Shown: positions 45,961-55,267 of the stretch, piece by piece
Layout: each line of letters begins with the position of its first letter
Numbering within the stretch: position 1 is the stretch's first letter
Assembly (NCBI RefSeq): GCF_025153525.1
Contig: NZ_JANZNR010000007.1
Coordinates: 124,001-188,000, forward strand
Source of the DNA: Psychroserpens sp. SPM9
Lineage (GTDB): Bacteria; Bacteroidota; Bacteroidia; Flavobacteriales; Flavobacteriaceae
Direction of reading: 5' to 3'
Length of the DNA: 64,000 bases
Program-made: the position numbers and the translations under genes
The notes under the pieces: model-generated
The model's input: only the letters and a program-made list of their open reading frames with translations
Told to the model about the DNA's origin: nothing
The model's database searches: none

Positions 45961-48201
45961 TTATTTAATTTTAAATCGCAATCCTGCATAATACATACTT
46001 CCAAAAATCGGACCATAGACAAATGTTGTATCAAAATTAGGCCCAAAAGGATTATCTGCCCCTAAAATAGGATTATTTTGCCTCACATTTGTGATATTCT
46101 CACCTCCTAAATATACTTCAAATTTAGGAGAAAACACTTTAGTCACTTGGGCATTTAAAGTCCCAACAGTTGGAGATTCGTCTGGCAATCTAAAAGCTAT
46201 AGGATTAGAACTTGTTGATGCAAATCGTTGCTCGCTTAACCAGTTATAAGTGATATCGAATTTCCATAGTGATAAATTATCTTCTGTCACGTGTGTTTCA
46301 TACGATGCATTAGCAAAAAAACGATGCTTCGGAATTAATGGCTTTGTGTTTTTACCAGAACTATATTCGGTTTGCACATCATAAAATTTATAAGCTGTTC
46401 TAAAATCGAAATGTTCAAACACATTATAATTTAGTTCTACCTGAAAGCTATTAGCATAACTATCGCCTTCCAGATTATAAAAATTAACTTCCTGTGGGTT
46501 TTCCCAATCAACAACAACTTGATTTTGAAAATCGGTTCTGTAAAAATCAAATATGATGTCTGCTTTTCTTCCGAAGAGATTAAACCCTTGCAGATAAGAA
46601 ATACCGTAATTCCAAGCAATTTCAGGATCTAATCCGTAGATACGACCATCAGAATTTAAAATATTAATTGCTCGAGATGTGGCGAACATACTTTGATTTT
46701 CAGCAAAAATATTAGCACTGCGTTTACCTCTACCAATTGAGGCACGTAAAGCCGATTTTTCCCAAGGTGTATAACGTGCATGCAAACGAGGTGTAATAAA
46801 TTCACCTAATAAATTATGTGTGTCAAATCGCAATCCTGCAGTGACTGTTAATTTGTCTAAATCGTCATAAGCATACTCAAAAAAAGCGCCTGCTGAGCGT
46901 TCGCTACGTTCAAACGCTGTATCGATTACAAACTCGTCATAATGATCGTATGTAAAGCCCAAACCTGTTTTTATTTTATGTCTGGAATCGCTAATTATGG
47001 TATTGTAAATCACATTTGAATAAATACTATTGTGGTTAATGTCATAGGTATTTAAACCAAAATAGGAATCCTGGCTATGTGTACTAAAAGCAAACTGCAC
47101 TCCTAAACTTTGCCAAGGTACTTCTGGATTGACATACCCGAATTTAGCAGAGACTTCAAAACGCTCGGTATCAATCTCACTTCCCCAAGCATTAGTGGTG
47201 AGACGATCGGTATCTGGATCAAAATCTAATTCCCCAGACTGCTTACTATCGTTAAGGTAACGCACATTAATAAAACTTACCAAGCCTTTTTCCGGATTGG
47301 TATATTGCCAGCGGTTCATCACATTAATTTGATTATACAAAGGCATGTCTAAAAAGCCATCATCATTTATATCGTGCTTTTGTTGATGCGTATTCCCATG
47401 TAGGTAAATTCCCGTGTTCCATCTATCACTCACTTTGGTATTAAAATGTGTGTTTAGCTCTAATCGTTCACTACTTGCTGCATATAAATTCAAGAAGAAT
47501 TTATCATCGGTTGTTGGCTTTTGAAGTTCGGCATTGATTTGTCCGGCAATACTTTCAAAGCCATTTACAACACTGCCAGCGCCTTTAGTGATTTGAATAC
47601 TTTCAACCCAGGTTCCAGGAATAAAACTGAGTCCGAAAGCCTGAGAAGCTCCTCTTATCGACGGAATGTTTTCTGTGGTAATTAAGATATACTTACTTGT
47701 TAATCCCAGCATTTTTATTTGCCGTGTTCCGGTAACCGCATCAGAGAAATTCACATCAATTGATGGATTGGTTTCAAAGCTTTCAGACAAATTACAGCAG
47801 GCCGCTTTAAGCAATTCGGCACTACTTATCGTTGATATGTTTTGCGAACTTAAATACGATCTCGTAGTCGCTTGTTTTCGTGCAATTAAAGTAATTTCGT
47901 CGAGATCACTCGTCGCCTCGAGCATATGTTTAATGTATCTAGGCTTCGTAACGGTAAGCGTATCGGTTTTAAAACCAACAAAACTTATCACTAGTTTGGT
48001 ATAACTCGGTTGGTAGGGTATGCTAAATTTTCCGTCAATATCTGTAACAGCACCAACCGAAGTGTCTAACCAAAATACGTTAGCACCAGCGAGCGGGAAA
48101 ATTTTGTTATCTGAACTTGCTTCGGTGACAATCCCTTCTATCATTTCTTGAGAAAAGGAAAGCACTGGTAGCAATAATATTATATATAAAATTTGTTTCA
48201 T
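45961..48201 (-). CDS. TonB-dependent receptor, metal-linked
   Basis: A 746-residue outer membrane receptor. A signal peptide ends near residue 18 (LSFSQE). A carboxypeptidase-like beta-sandwich (about 20-95, with AGANVFWLDTSVGAVTDIDG) precedes the plug, which has LLKAACCNLSESFETNPS (Cys135-Cys136 side by side) and then GTRQIKMLGL. The barrel ends FGSMYYAGLRFKIK. The CC-containing plug and the HMA neighbours on both sides point to uptake of a soft metal or metal complex, probably copper. It begins 1 bp after the HMA-MauE gene. Confidence 0.9.
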   Translation of the reverse strand: MKQILYIILLLPVLSFSQEMIEGIVTEASSDNKIFPLAGANVFWLDTSVGAVTDIDGKFSIPYQPSYTKLVISFVGFKTDTLTVTKPRYIKHMLEATSDLDEITLIARKQATTRSYLSSQNISTISSAELLKAACCNLSESFETNPSIDVNFSDAVTGTRQIKMLGLTSKYILITTENIPSIRGASQAFGLSFIPGTWVESIQITKGAGSVVNGFESIAGQINAELQKPTTDDKFFLNLYAASSERLELNTHFNTKVSDRWNTGIYLHGNTHQQKHDINDDGFLDMPLYNQINVMNRWQYTNPEKGLVSFINVRYLNDSKQSGELDFDPDTDRLTTNAWGSEIDTERFEVSAKFGYVNPEVPWQSLGVQFAFSTHSQDSYFGLNTYDINHNSIYSNVIYNTIISDSRHKIKTGLGFTYDHYDEFVIDTAFERSERSAGAFFEYAYDDLDKLTVTAGLRFDTHNLLGEFITPRLHARYTPWEKSALRASIGRGKRSANIFAENQSMFATSRAINILNSDGRIYGLDPEIAWNYGISYLQGFNLFGRKADIIFDFYRTDFQNQVVVDWENPQEVNFYNLEGDSYANSFQVELNYNVFEHFDFRTAYKFYDVQTEYSSGKNTKPLIPKHRFFANASYETHVTEDNLSLWKFDITYNWLSEQRFASTSSNPIAFRLPDESPTVGTLNAQVTKVFSPKFEVYLGGENITNVRQNNPILGADNPFGPNFDTTFVYGPIFGSMYYAGLRFKIK

Positions 48202-48202
48202 T

Positions 48203-48934
48203 TTAATTGTAGGTTTTTATAAGCATAATGACTGCCATAATAATCATCACCGTATTTTCGATAAAGGTTGCTTTGGTCATGGGAAGCTTTAAAGCGGTTC
48301 CTAAGCAAGCGCACTGAATCGATTTTTTATCTAATAAGGTTTTGGTAACACCAAAGGTTGTTATACCTAACACAACTAAAGTGGCAATTAAGGCTAACGG
48401 AATTTGAATCCGCATTAAAAATAACAAGCCTAAAGTCACTTCAATGAATGGATAAATCCAGCCATATGCTGGAATAGCTTTAGCTAACGGATCATACATT
48501 TTAAAACTCTCTGGAAAGCCTTTTAAATCGAGTAGTTTAAAAAAGCTAAACACGATGTAAAATAAGCCCATAAAATCGAGCATAAATGCTTCTAAATTCC
48601 ACGGATTTATATGCAGTAAAACCGAAGCTACAATCAGGTATCCAAATATGAGAAATAGAGGAAACAACTGTAACAACTCACTTTTATTAGCTTCGTTTGT
48701 ATGAGACACTGAAGCAAATACATTGGTGTGTTTCTTTTCTGAAATCGTGTATTTTTCTGGTAAAGCCTGTTGTAAAACTGCTTCTGAAACATGCTCAGAC
48801 ATTGTCAGCTTTGCTTCAGATTGCTCTAAATCAACCGCTACAGTTTCAATATTGTCAACCTTTGATAAGGCTTGTTCTACCGAAGACTTGCATCCATTAC
48901 AAGTCATCCCTGTAATTGTATATGTATGTGTCAT
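48203..48934 (-). CDS. HMA domain fused to MauE/DoxX-like membrane domain
   Basis: A 243-residue fusion. The N-terminal HMA domain has MTCNGC (Cys12, Cys15). After a linker, about four TM helices (about 90-108, 118-135, 160-200, 225-243) form a MauE/DoxX-like domain. The Cys-Ala-Cys motif at 208-210 (SIQCACLG) is a thiol pair typical of MauE-like proteins, which act in disulfide or metal chemistry. It lies 1 bp before the TonB receptor gene. Probably accepts metal from the receptor at the inner membrane (inference). Confidence 0.85.
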   Translation of the reverse strand: MTHTYTITGMTCNGCKSSVEQALSKVDNIETVAVDLEQSEAKLTMSEHVSEAVLQQALPEKYTISEKKHTNVFASVSHTNEANKSELLQLFPLFLIFGYLIVASVLLHINPWNLEAFMLDFMGLFYIVFSFFKLLDLKGFPESFKMYDPLAKAIPAYGWIYPFIEVTLGLLFLMRIQIPLALIATLVVLGITTFGVTKTLLDKKSIQCACLGTALKLPMTKATFIENTVMIIMAVIMLIKTYN

Positions 48935-48960
48935 TATGTTTGTTTTGATATAATACGTTT

Positions 48961-48981
48961 AGACTGAAAGTCTATCAGTCT
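48961..48981. promoter_or_regulatory. operator-like repeats before the HMA-MauE gene
   Basis: AGACTGA and TCAGTCT (48961-48967, 48975-48981) are perfect 7-bp arms, and AGACT-GAA-AGTCT (48961-48973) is a second overlapping dyad. CTGAAAGTCTATCAGT within it matches 14 of 16 bases of the dyad before groES. There is no U-run on the minus strand, so it is not a terminator. Confidence 0.5.
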
Positions 48982-49005
48982 TAAAATTTTAAAAAATCGT
49001 ATCTA

Positions 49006-49419
49006 TCAAATGAGGTATACTTGATCGCGCACATGAATATCTGCAATCAAGTTGGGAGGTGTATAATGTTTATGAGGAATATTCTGTTTTGGAAGCACTT
49101 CAAAAAGCCCATTAAAACTCAAAACATAAGCAAACAAAAACTGTTGTTGTTCAAACTCTAAATCATCAATAGTCTTAACCGTCAATTCGTTTTGACCTTC
49201 AACAATATCCAGAATATCTTTACAACAAGACTTTTTTATTTCTTCCTGATGCTCAGATTCGAAAGCATCTGGTCCACATTTTTCCGTAGAACTAAATACG
49301 GCAACATCAATTAAAACGTCACCACAAAAATGTTTTTCAACAGTAAAAGATACTGTAGACAATAGCAATAAAATTGCCATAGTCACCGAACTCATTTTAT
49401 GTAACACTTGTTTTAACAT
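49006..49419 (-). CDS. HYC_CC_PP family secreted protein
   Basis: A 137-residue protein with an N-terminal hydrophobic segment (about 10-27), then EKHFCGD (the H-Y/F-C motif), KKSCCKD (the CC motif near 90) and YTPPN (the PP motif near 122). These spaced motifs define the HYC_CC_PP family of Bacteroidota. It is the first gene of the metal cluster, with 71 bp before the HMA-MauE gene. The conserved Cys and His suggest metal binding; function not established. Confidence 0.85.
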   Translation of the reverse strand: MLKQVLHKMSSVTMAILLLLSTVSFTVEKHFCGDVLIDVAVFSSTEKCGPDAFESEHQEEIKKSCCKDILDIVEGQNELTVKTIDDLEFEQQQFLFAYVLSFNGLFEVLPKQNIPHKHYTPPNLIADIHVRDQVYLI

Positions 49420-49477
49420 GTCACAAAGTTATAAAAAAAGCGCTTAATTCTTAAGTTTTCACTTTTGATTAACAGTT

Positions 49478-49906
49478 TTACTGTTTCAGTTTATAATAGT
49501 AAAATGCTGGAAGTAACAGCAATAGAAAGATAGGCTGAATCAAGAATCGTCTAAAATTAAAAAACAAATAGTAGTCCTCTTGTCGTGGTTTAATTACAAA
49601 ATATAAAAAGAAGAGTATCAAAATCACATAAGCAATCCCATAAATCACTGTAGAAAATTTCACGATTGATCTATCCTGAAAAAACACATAAATTATACCT
49701 AATGAGATAACCGTATTTAAGAAGTATCGCAAAGATGTAAAGAGTGTTAGTTTCATAATTTCGCGATTGGGAAAATCCATATGCAAATAATCACTCTTAA
49801 AAAACAAGATGTAAGGATCGTAAAACAATTCGTCTTCAAAAACCCGAATCAACACTAAGAGTCCGAAGAGTACAAAAAGCCATATGTAGCGTATAGATTT
49901 AGACAT
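49478..49906 (-). CDS. exosortase F-associated membrane protein
   Basis: A 142-residue membrane protein with about four TM helices. The EDELFYDPYILFFKSDYLH segment after TM1 matches the small family found next to xrtF. It overlaps the end of the xrtF gene by 8 bp, so the two are translated as a unit. Its role in protein sorting is unknown. No other exosortase partner is seen in the window. Confidence 0.85.
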   Translation of the reverse strand: MSKSIRYIWLFVLFGLLVLIRVFEDELFYDPYILFFKSDYLHMDFPNREIMKLTLFTSLRYFLNTVISLGIIYVFFQDRSIVKFSTVIYGIAYVILILFFLYFVIKPRQEDYYLFFNFRRFLIQPIFLLLLLPAFYYYKLKQ

Positions 49907-50450
49907 TTGCTTTTTTCTTTTTTGAAAATCGGTTCACCCAAAACATCCATAATAGAAAAACCATTCCGTAAATTATTAATGGAAAAATCACTGTATGTAA
50001 AATTTCACGTCGCCACGGATAATTATACAAACCTATAGACAATATGGCTATTCGTAATAAATTAACCGAGTAAATTAACACACTACCCGATAGGAGATAC
50101 AAAAATGCAGGCTTGAATTTATCAGCAAAAGCAATAATAAATGATATAAAAAGAATAATTACACTTATAGAATTACAACCTTCTACAACTCTAGCTACAA
50201 ATTTTCCGTTGACTAATAATTTCATTGAAGGCTCATTGGGATGTGCTTTAATTTCAGCATTATAACCAAAGGTATCAATGAGTAATTCGCTTTGTTGCGC
50301 TACAAGATTGGTCAAATAATCGGGATAGTATTTAGAGCCATCAGACACATCTAGATACAACTTATAAGCAACGGTCAAAACGACATATACTATGAGAAAG
50401 GTTAGTATAAATTTTACGACCGATTTATATTTTAAAAGAAGTGCTTTCAT
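49899..50450 (-). CDS. xrtF: exosortase XrtF
   Basis: A 183-residue polytopic membrane protein. The three catalytic positions of exosortases are present: Cys92 in VVEGCNSIS, Arg133 in VNLLRIA and His152 in EILHTVIF. XrtF is the Bacteroidota variant. Exosortases cleave C-terminal sorting signals of exported proteins at the inner membrane. No substrate with a clear exosortase sorting tail is encoded in this window. The gene starts 74 bp from the divergent GAF-domain gene. Confidence 0.9.
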   Translation of the reverse strand: MKALLLKYKSVVKFILTFLIVYVVLTVAYKLYLDVSDGSKYYPDYLTNLVAQQSELLIDTFGYNAEIKAHPNEPSMKLLVNGKFVARVVEGCNSISVIILFISFIIAFADKFKPAFLYLLSGSVLIYSVNLLRIAILSIGLYNYPWRREILHTVIFPLIIYGMVFLLWMFWVNRFSKKKKANV

Positions 50451-50524
50451 TCAAAGTTAAAATTATATAAAATGAATCTAGTAATGACACTTTTTGAATA
50501 CTTTTACCAAAATTTTTAAAACAT

Positions 50525-50980
50525 ATGACCTTCGAAACCCTTAAATCTCAAGTTGAAACTATCGTCTCTAATACCAGTAAGACGATTGACCAGCGTTTAT
50601 TAGCTATTTGTGAACTTCTTGAAAATCATATCGATTACTACAATTGGGTTGGTTTCTATTTTAAAAATGGCGATAAAAATGAGCTAAAGTTAGGACCTTA
50701 TGTTGGCGAGCCTACCGACCATACAATTATTCCCTTCGGAAAAGGAATTTGCGGACAAGTAGCTGTTTCTAATGAAAATTTTGTCGTTCCAGATGTTGCT
50801 GCACAAGACAATTACATTGCCTGTAGTATCACAGTAAAAGCTGAAATTGTGATTCCTATTTTTGTGAATGGCGAAAATATAGGGCAAATTGATATCGATT
50901 CAAATACTCCAGATCCTTTTACTTCGGAAGATGAACGTTTCTTGGAGTTTGTTTGTAAGAAGGTTTCTGAAATTCTCTAA
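50525..50980 (+). CDS. GAF-domain free methionine-R-sulfoxide reductase
   Basis: A 151-residue single GAF domain. It has YYNWVGFYF near 38-46, LGPYVGEP near 56, IPFGKGICGQ with Cys76, and YIACSITVKAEIVIPIF with Cys100, followed by IGQIDIDSNTPDPF. These match the fRMsr (YebR) family, in which a Cys of the GxCG motif and the ACS Cys form the redox pair. The third Cys of the E. coli enzyme is not present. It reduces free methionine-R-sulfoxide and helps against oxidative stress. Cytoplasmic; monocistronic. Confidence 0.88.
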   Translation: MTFETLKSQVETIVSNTSKTIDQRLLAICELLENHIDYYNWVGFYFKNGDKNELKLGPYVGEPTDHTIIPFGKGICGQVAVSNENFVVPDVAAQDNYIACSITVKAEIVIPIFVNGENIGQIDIDSNTPDPFTSEDERFLEFVCKKVSEIL

Positions 50981-51045
50981 ATTAAGCTCATAATAAACAT
51001 CAAATCAAGGTATTTTAAACAGAATACTTTGACGATTGCCTGATG

Positions 51046-52293
51046 TTACATTCCTGTTCGAATCGCTTCAACAGGATCTAGCTTAGAGGCTGAAATCGCT
51101 GGAATAACACCCGAAAGCAATCCGATAAGCGTAGATAAAGAGAAGCCCAGAAATATATTATAAAAGGACAAAATAAAGGTAAAATCTAAAGCCATCGTGG
51201 CAATTAAGGAGACGATCCAAACCATTATAATTCCGATTAATCCTCCTAGCACAGATAAAATTACAGCTTCAAACAAAAACTGAAATAATATAAATTTGTT
51301 CTTAGCACCTAGTGATTTTTGAATCCCGATAAGATTGGTTCGCTCTCTCACACTTACAAACATAATATTTGCAATTCCGAAGCCTCCAACAAGCAATGAA
51401 AAGCCACTTATAATCCATCCGATCATATTTAATGTTGCGATAATACCATCGATAAACTGCGTAAAACCAGAGATTTTATTGATGAAAAAATTATCAGGCT
51501 CATCGGCTTTTAAACCTCGATAAGCTCTGTATTTTTGTTTCAATACCTGCTCAAAAGCGCCAACATCAACATCTTTTTCTGGTTTGATAATAATTGCACC
51601 CGGAATCCCATCTGAACCTCCATTTTGAAAACGACGTACAAAATTGGCAGGTACATAGGCGTTTTCATCGGGCGAATCACCTAATCCAGCACCTACTTTT
51701 TTTAAGACCCCTATCACTGTTAATTTTCGTCCGTAAGCACGTACCGTTTTACCAATAGGATTCAAGTTTCCAAAGAGATTTTCAGCTGTTGCGTTTCCCA
51801 AGACCATCACATTTGATCCAGAATTAGATTCAGATTCTGTATAAAACCGACCTTCCTCTATTTTCATGTTTTCAATATCATAAATCCCGTGAGACACTGG
51901 TGTAATATTAACACCTGTGACTGTTGTTCCTTCAAATTTGATATTTTCACCGCCTCCAAAAATCACATAGGCTATCGCATTAATATCGGGGACATTTCGC
52001 TGTATAAATTCGTAATCATCATGCTCCGTTTGCGGAAAATTTTCACGTTGCCAACGCGGCACTTCAGTTGGGCCAAAAGAATACTTCGTTAAATACATCG
52101 TGTTTTTGTCTAAACCACTCAATTGATCTTTAATACTTTGATCTAATGAATCGACGGCTGCTAAGACGGCAATAATGGAAAAGATACCTATGGTTATCCC
52201 CAAAAGTGACAAAAAAGTTCGTAATTTATTATTGCGTAATGCATTGATAGCAAACGAAAAACTTTCCTTAAATAACCTCAGATAAACAAGCAT
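51046..52293 (-). CDS. MacB/FtsX-type ABC permease without a neighbouring ATPase
   Basis: A 415-residue permease. The N-terminal cytoplasmic helix (LFKESFSFAINALRNNKLRTFLSLLGI) leads to TM1 near 32-50, a periplasmic MacB domain (about 55-270) and three TM helices in an FtsX core (about 288-405) with RTNLIGIQKSLG. It ends DPVEAIRTGM. No ATPase gene adjoins it, so it must borrow one from elsewhere. It is one gene between fRMsr and purH and belongs to the lipoprotein/macrolide exporter superfamily. Substrate unknown. Confidence 0.9.
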   Translation of the reverse strand: MLVYLRLFKESFSFAINALRNNKLRTFLSLLGITIGIFSIIAVLAAVDSLDQSIKDQLSGLDKNTMYLTKYSFGPTEVPRWQRENFPQTEHDDYEFIQRNVPDINAIAYVIFGGGENIKFEGTTVTGVNITPVSHGIYDIENMKIEEGRFYTESESNSGSNVMVLGNATAENLFGNLNPIGKTVRAYGRKLTVIGVLKKVGAGLGDSPDENAYVPANFVRRFQNGGSDGIPGAIIIKPEKDVDVGAFEQVLKQKYRAYRGLKADEPDNFFINKISGFTQFIDGIIATLNMIGWIISGFSLLVGGFGIANIMFVSVRERTNLIGIQKSLGAKNKFILFQFLFEAVILSVLGGLIGIIMVWIVSLIATMALDFTFILSFYNIFLGFSLSTLIGLLSGVIPAISASKLDPVEAIRTGM

Positions 52294-52470
52294 ATGATGG
52301 GTTTAGTTGACTCGAATTATAAAGATAGGACGTTTTCAACAATTTATTGTTACAAAAAACTTAAATAAACTGCGTTTTGGGCTTAAAAGAACTCTTGATA
52401 TTACGTATTTTTGGGCTTTAATTTTCACAACACAATTTCTTCGAAAGAAATACAACGACAACAACTCAAA

Positions 52471-54003
52471 ATGGACAACAACAAAACAATTAAATCGGCA
52501 TTAATTTCAGTATTTAGTAAAGACGGATTAGAACCAATCGTCAAACAACTCAACGCACAAAATGTAACGATTTATTCTACTGGTGGCACTGAAAAATTCA
52601 TTAAAGATCTAGGCATTGATGTTGTGCCTGTTGAAGACGTCACCTCCTATCCTTCAATTCTTGGCGGACGCGTAAAAACTTTACATCCAAAAGTATTTGG
52701 CGGCATTCTAAATCGCCAGAGCAATGAAAGTGATGTTGCTGAATTAGCAGATTTTGACATCCCACAAATCGACTTGGTAATTGTCGACTTATATCCTTTT
52801 GAAAAAACGGTAGCTTCTGGAGCTTCTAACCAAGATATTATTGAAAAAATTGATATTGGTGGCATCTCACTTATTAGAGCTGCTGCTAAAAATTATGCCG
52901 ATGTAATTTGTGTGTCTTCTGTAGCGGATTATGCTGAATTTTTGGATCTGTTAACCTCTAAAAACGGAGACACTTCCGAAGCCGACAGAAAATTATTTGC
53001 TGCCAAAGCGTTTAATGTGTCTTCGCATTACGATTCGGCGATTTTCAATTATTTTAATGCCGACCATAGCATTCCTTCGCTTAAAATTAGTGAAACCAAT
53101 GGTCAGGTATTACGCTATGGTGAGAATCCGCATCAGCGTGGATTTTTCTTCGGAAATTTTGACGACATCTTTACAAAACTTCACGGAAAAGAACTGAGTT
53201 ATAATAATCTTTTAGATGTTGATGCTGCCGTAAACCTTATGAATGAGTTTAAAGGTGAAGCCCCAACATTTGCTATTTTAAAACACAATAATGCTTGTGG
53301 TTTTGCACAACGTGATACGATTCATCAAGCTTATGTTGATGCGCTTGCAGGTGATCCGGTTTCAGCCTTTGGTGGTATTTTAATTGCTAATACTGAAATT
53401 GATAAAGCTACAGCCGAAAAAATCCACACCTTATTTTGTGAAGTGGTCATTGCGCCTTCTTTTTCTGATGAAGCTTTAGACATTTTAAAAGGAAAGAAAA
53501 ATCGAATTCTTCTTATCCTTAAAGACACTGAATTTTCAAAAACGACTGTAAGAACATGTTTAAATGGTGTTTTAGTTCAAGACAAAGACCATAAAACAGA
53601 CAGCATAAGTGATCTAATACATGCGACTAACAGCACACCATCTCAAAACGAATTAGACGATTTAATATTTGCTTCAAAAATTTGCAAGCATACCAAATCT
53701 AACACTATTGTGTTGGCTAAAAACAAGCAATTGTGTGCCAGCGGAACAGGGCAAACCAGTCGCGTCGACGCTCTTAACCAAGCGATTCATAAAGCTCAGT
53801 CTTTTAAATTTGACTTAAAAGGAGCAGTAATGGCTAGTGATGCCTTTTTTCCGTTTCCAGACTGTGTAGAGATTGCAGACCAGGCGGGAATCACAGCAGT
53901 GATTCAACCAGGAGGCTCAATTAAAGACCAATTAACTATTGACTATTGTAATGCGAACAATATTGCAATGGTTATGACAGGAACGCGTCATTTTAAGCAT
54001 TAA
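52471..54003 (+). CDS. purH: bifunctional purine synthesis enzyme PurH
   Basis: I start at ATG 52471 (510 residues, MDNNKTIKSALISV); an upstream in-frame ATG at 52411 adds 20 residues unlike the family. The N-terminal MGS-like IMP cyclohydrolase domain (about 8-145) has STGGT and KTLHPKVFGGIL. The C-terminal AICAR transformylase domain has KHNNACGFAQ, DPVSAFGGI and CKHTKSNTIVLAK. It carries out the last two steps of IMP synthesis. A second -7-like TATTTTTG lies at 52406-52413 but no TTG stands at a normal distance. Confidence 0.95.
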   Translation: MDNNKTIKSALISVFSKDGLEPIVKQLNAQNVTIYSTGGTEKFIKDLGIDVVPVEDVTSYPSILGGRVKTLHPKVFGGILNRQSNESDVAELADFDIPQIDLVIVDLYPFEKTVASGASNQDIIEKIDIGGISLIRAAAKNYADVICVSSVADYAEFLDLLTSKNGDTSEADRKLFAAKAFNVSSHYDSAIFNYFNADHSIPSLKISETNGQVLRYGENPHQRGFFFGNFDDIFTKLHGKELSYNNLLDVDAAVNLMNEFKGEAPTFAILKHNNACGFAQRDTIHQAYVDALAGDPVSAFGGILIANTEIDKATAEKIHTLFCEVVIAPSFSDEALDILKGKKNRILLILKDTEFSKTTVRTCLNGVLVQDKDHKTDSISDLIHATNSTPSQNELDDLIFASKICKHTKSNTIVLAKNKQLCASGTGQTSRVDALNQAIHKAQSFKFDLKGAVMASDAFFPFPDCVEIADQAGITAVIQPGGSIKDQLTIDYCNANNIAMVMTGTRHFKH

Positions 54004-54219
54004 TTAGCTGATAAAAAAAGGAAGCTTGTTAATTGAGATTAATTCGGCTTTAAAAAACATCCAAAAACAAAAAGCAAACGTTTAACTATAAAAAGTTAAG
54101 CACTTAGCTTTCATATAAATTGAAATACAAATAAACTATAAATATTTAGTAAGTTTTATTACATTTACAACACGCCAAAAAAATTGTACAATAACACCCT
54201 CATAATATTAGAATAACGA

Positions 54220-55248
54220 ATGGGATTTTTTGATTTCTTAACCGAAGAAATAGCCATAGATTTAGGAACCGCAAATACACTTATTATTCACAACGACAAA
54301 GTTGTTGTTGATAGTCCATCAATAGTTGCAAGAGATAGAATTTCTGGTAAAATCATTGCCGTTGGAAAAGAAGCCAACATGATGCAAGGAAAAACGCATG
54401 AAAATATCAAAACCATTAGGCCCTTGAAAGATGGAGTCATTGCCGATTTTGATGCTTCTGAGCAAATGATAAGCATGTTTATTAAAAATATTCCTGCTCT
54501 AAAAAAGAAATTATTCACACCTGCACTTCGTATGGTCGTTTGTATTCCTTCAGGAATTACTGAAGTAGAAATGCGTGCTGTAAAAGAATCTTGTGAGCGT
54601 GTTAACGGTAAAGAAGTTTATCTTATTCACGAGCCTATGGCAGCTGCTATTGGTATTGGTATTGATATCATGCAACCTAAAGGAAACATGATTGTTGATA
54701 TTGGAGGTGGAACAACCGAAATTGCCGTGATTGCCCTTGGCGGAATTGTTTGTGACAAATCAGTTAAAGTAGCTGGAGATGTATTTACAAACGATATTAT
54801 ATACTACATGCGTACGCAACACAACTTGTATGTTGGTGATCGCACTGCTGAAAAAATAAAAATTCAAATTGGTGCTGCAACGGAAGATTTAGATTTACCA
54901 CCAGAAGAAATGAGTGTTCAAGGACGTGATCTATTAACAGGAAAACCAAAGCAGGTTCAAATATCTTATCGTGAAATTGCTAAAGCTTTAGACAAATCTA
55001 TTCTAAGGATTGAAGATTCTGTTATGGAAACGCTTTCTCAAACGCCTCCTGAATTAGCTGCCGATATCTACAACACTGGTATTTATTTAGCAGGTGGTGG
55101 TTCGATGTTAAGAGGTTTAGATAAACGTTTGTCTCAAAAAACCGATCTTCCAGTGTATATTGCTGAAGATCCATTAAGAGCTGTTGTTAGAGGTACGGGA
55201 ATAACACTTAAAAACCTTCCAAAATATAAAAGTGTTTTGATTAAATAA
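54220..55248 (+). CDS. mreB: rod-shape determining protein MreB
   Basis: A 342-residue bacterial actin. The ATP-binding phosphate loops are IAIDLGTANTLI near residue 12 and MIVDIGGGTTEIAVIALGG near 157, and the adenosine part has LAGGGSMLRGLD near 287. MreB filaments position the elongation machinery. It is the first gene of the operon mreB-mreC-mreD-PBP2-rodA. Before it is a 216-bp AT-rich leader from purH in which I find no exact promoter match. Confidence 0.97.
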   Translation: MGFFDFLTEEIAIDLGTANTLIIHNDKVVVDSPSIVARDRISGKIIAVGKEANMMQGKTHENIKTIRPLKDGVIADFDASEQMISMFIKNIPALKKKLFTPALRMVVCIPSGITEVEMRAVKESCERVNGKEVYLIHEPMAAAIGIGIDIMQPKGNMIVDIGGGTTEIAVIALGGIVCDKSVKVAGDVFTNDIIYYMRTQHNLYVGDRTAEKIKIQIGAATEDLDLPPEEMSVQGRDLLTGKPKQVQISYREIAKALDKSILRIEDSVMETLSQTPPELAADIYNTGIYLAGGGSMLRGLDKRLSQKTDLPVYIAEDPLRAVVRGTGITLKNLPKYKSVLIK

Positions 55249-55267
55249 TTGAGAATACCAACTTAGC

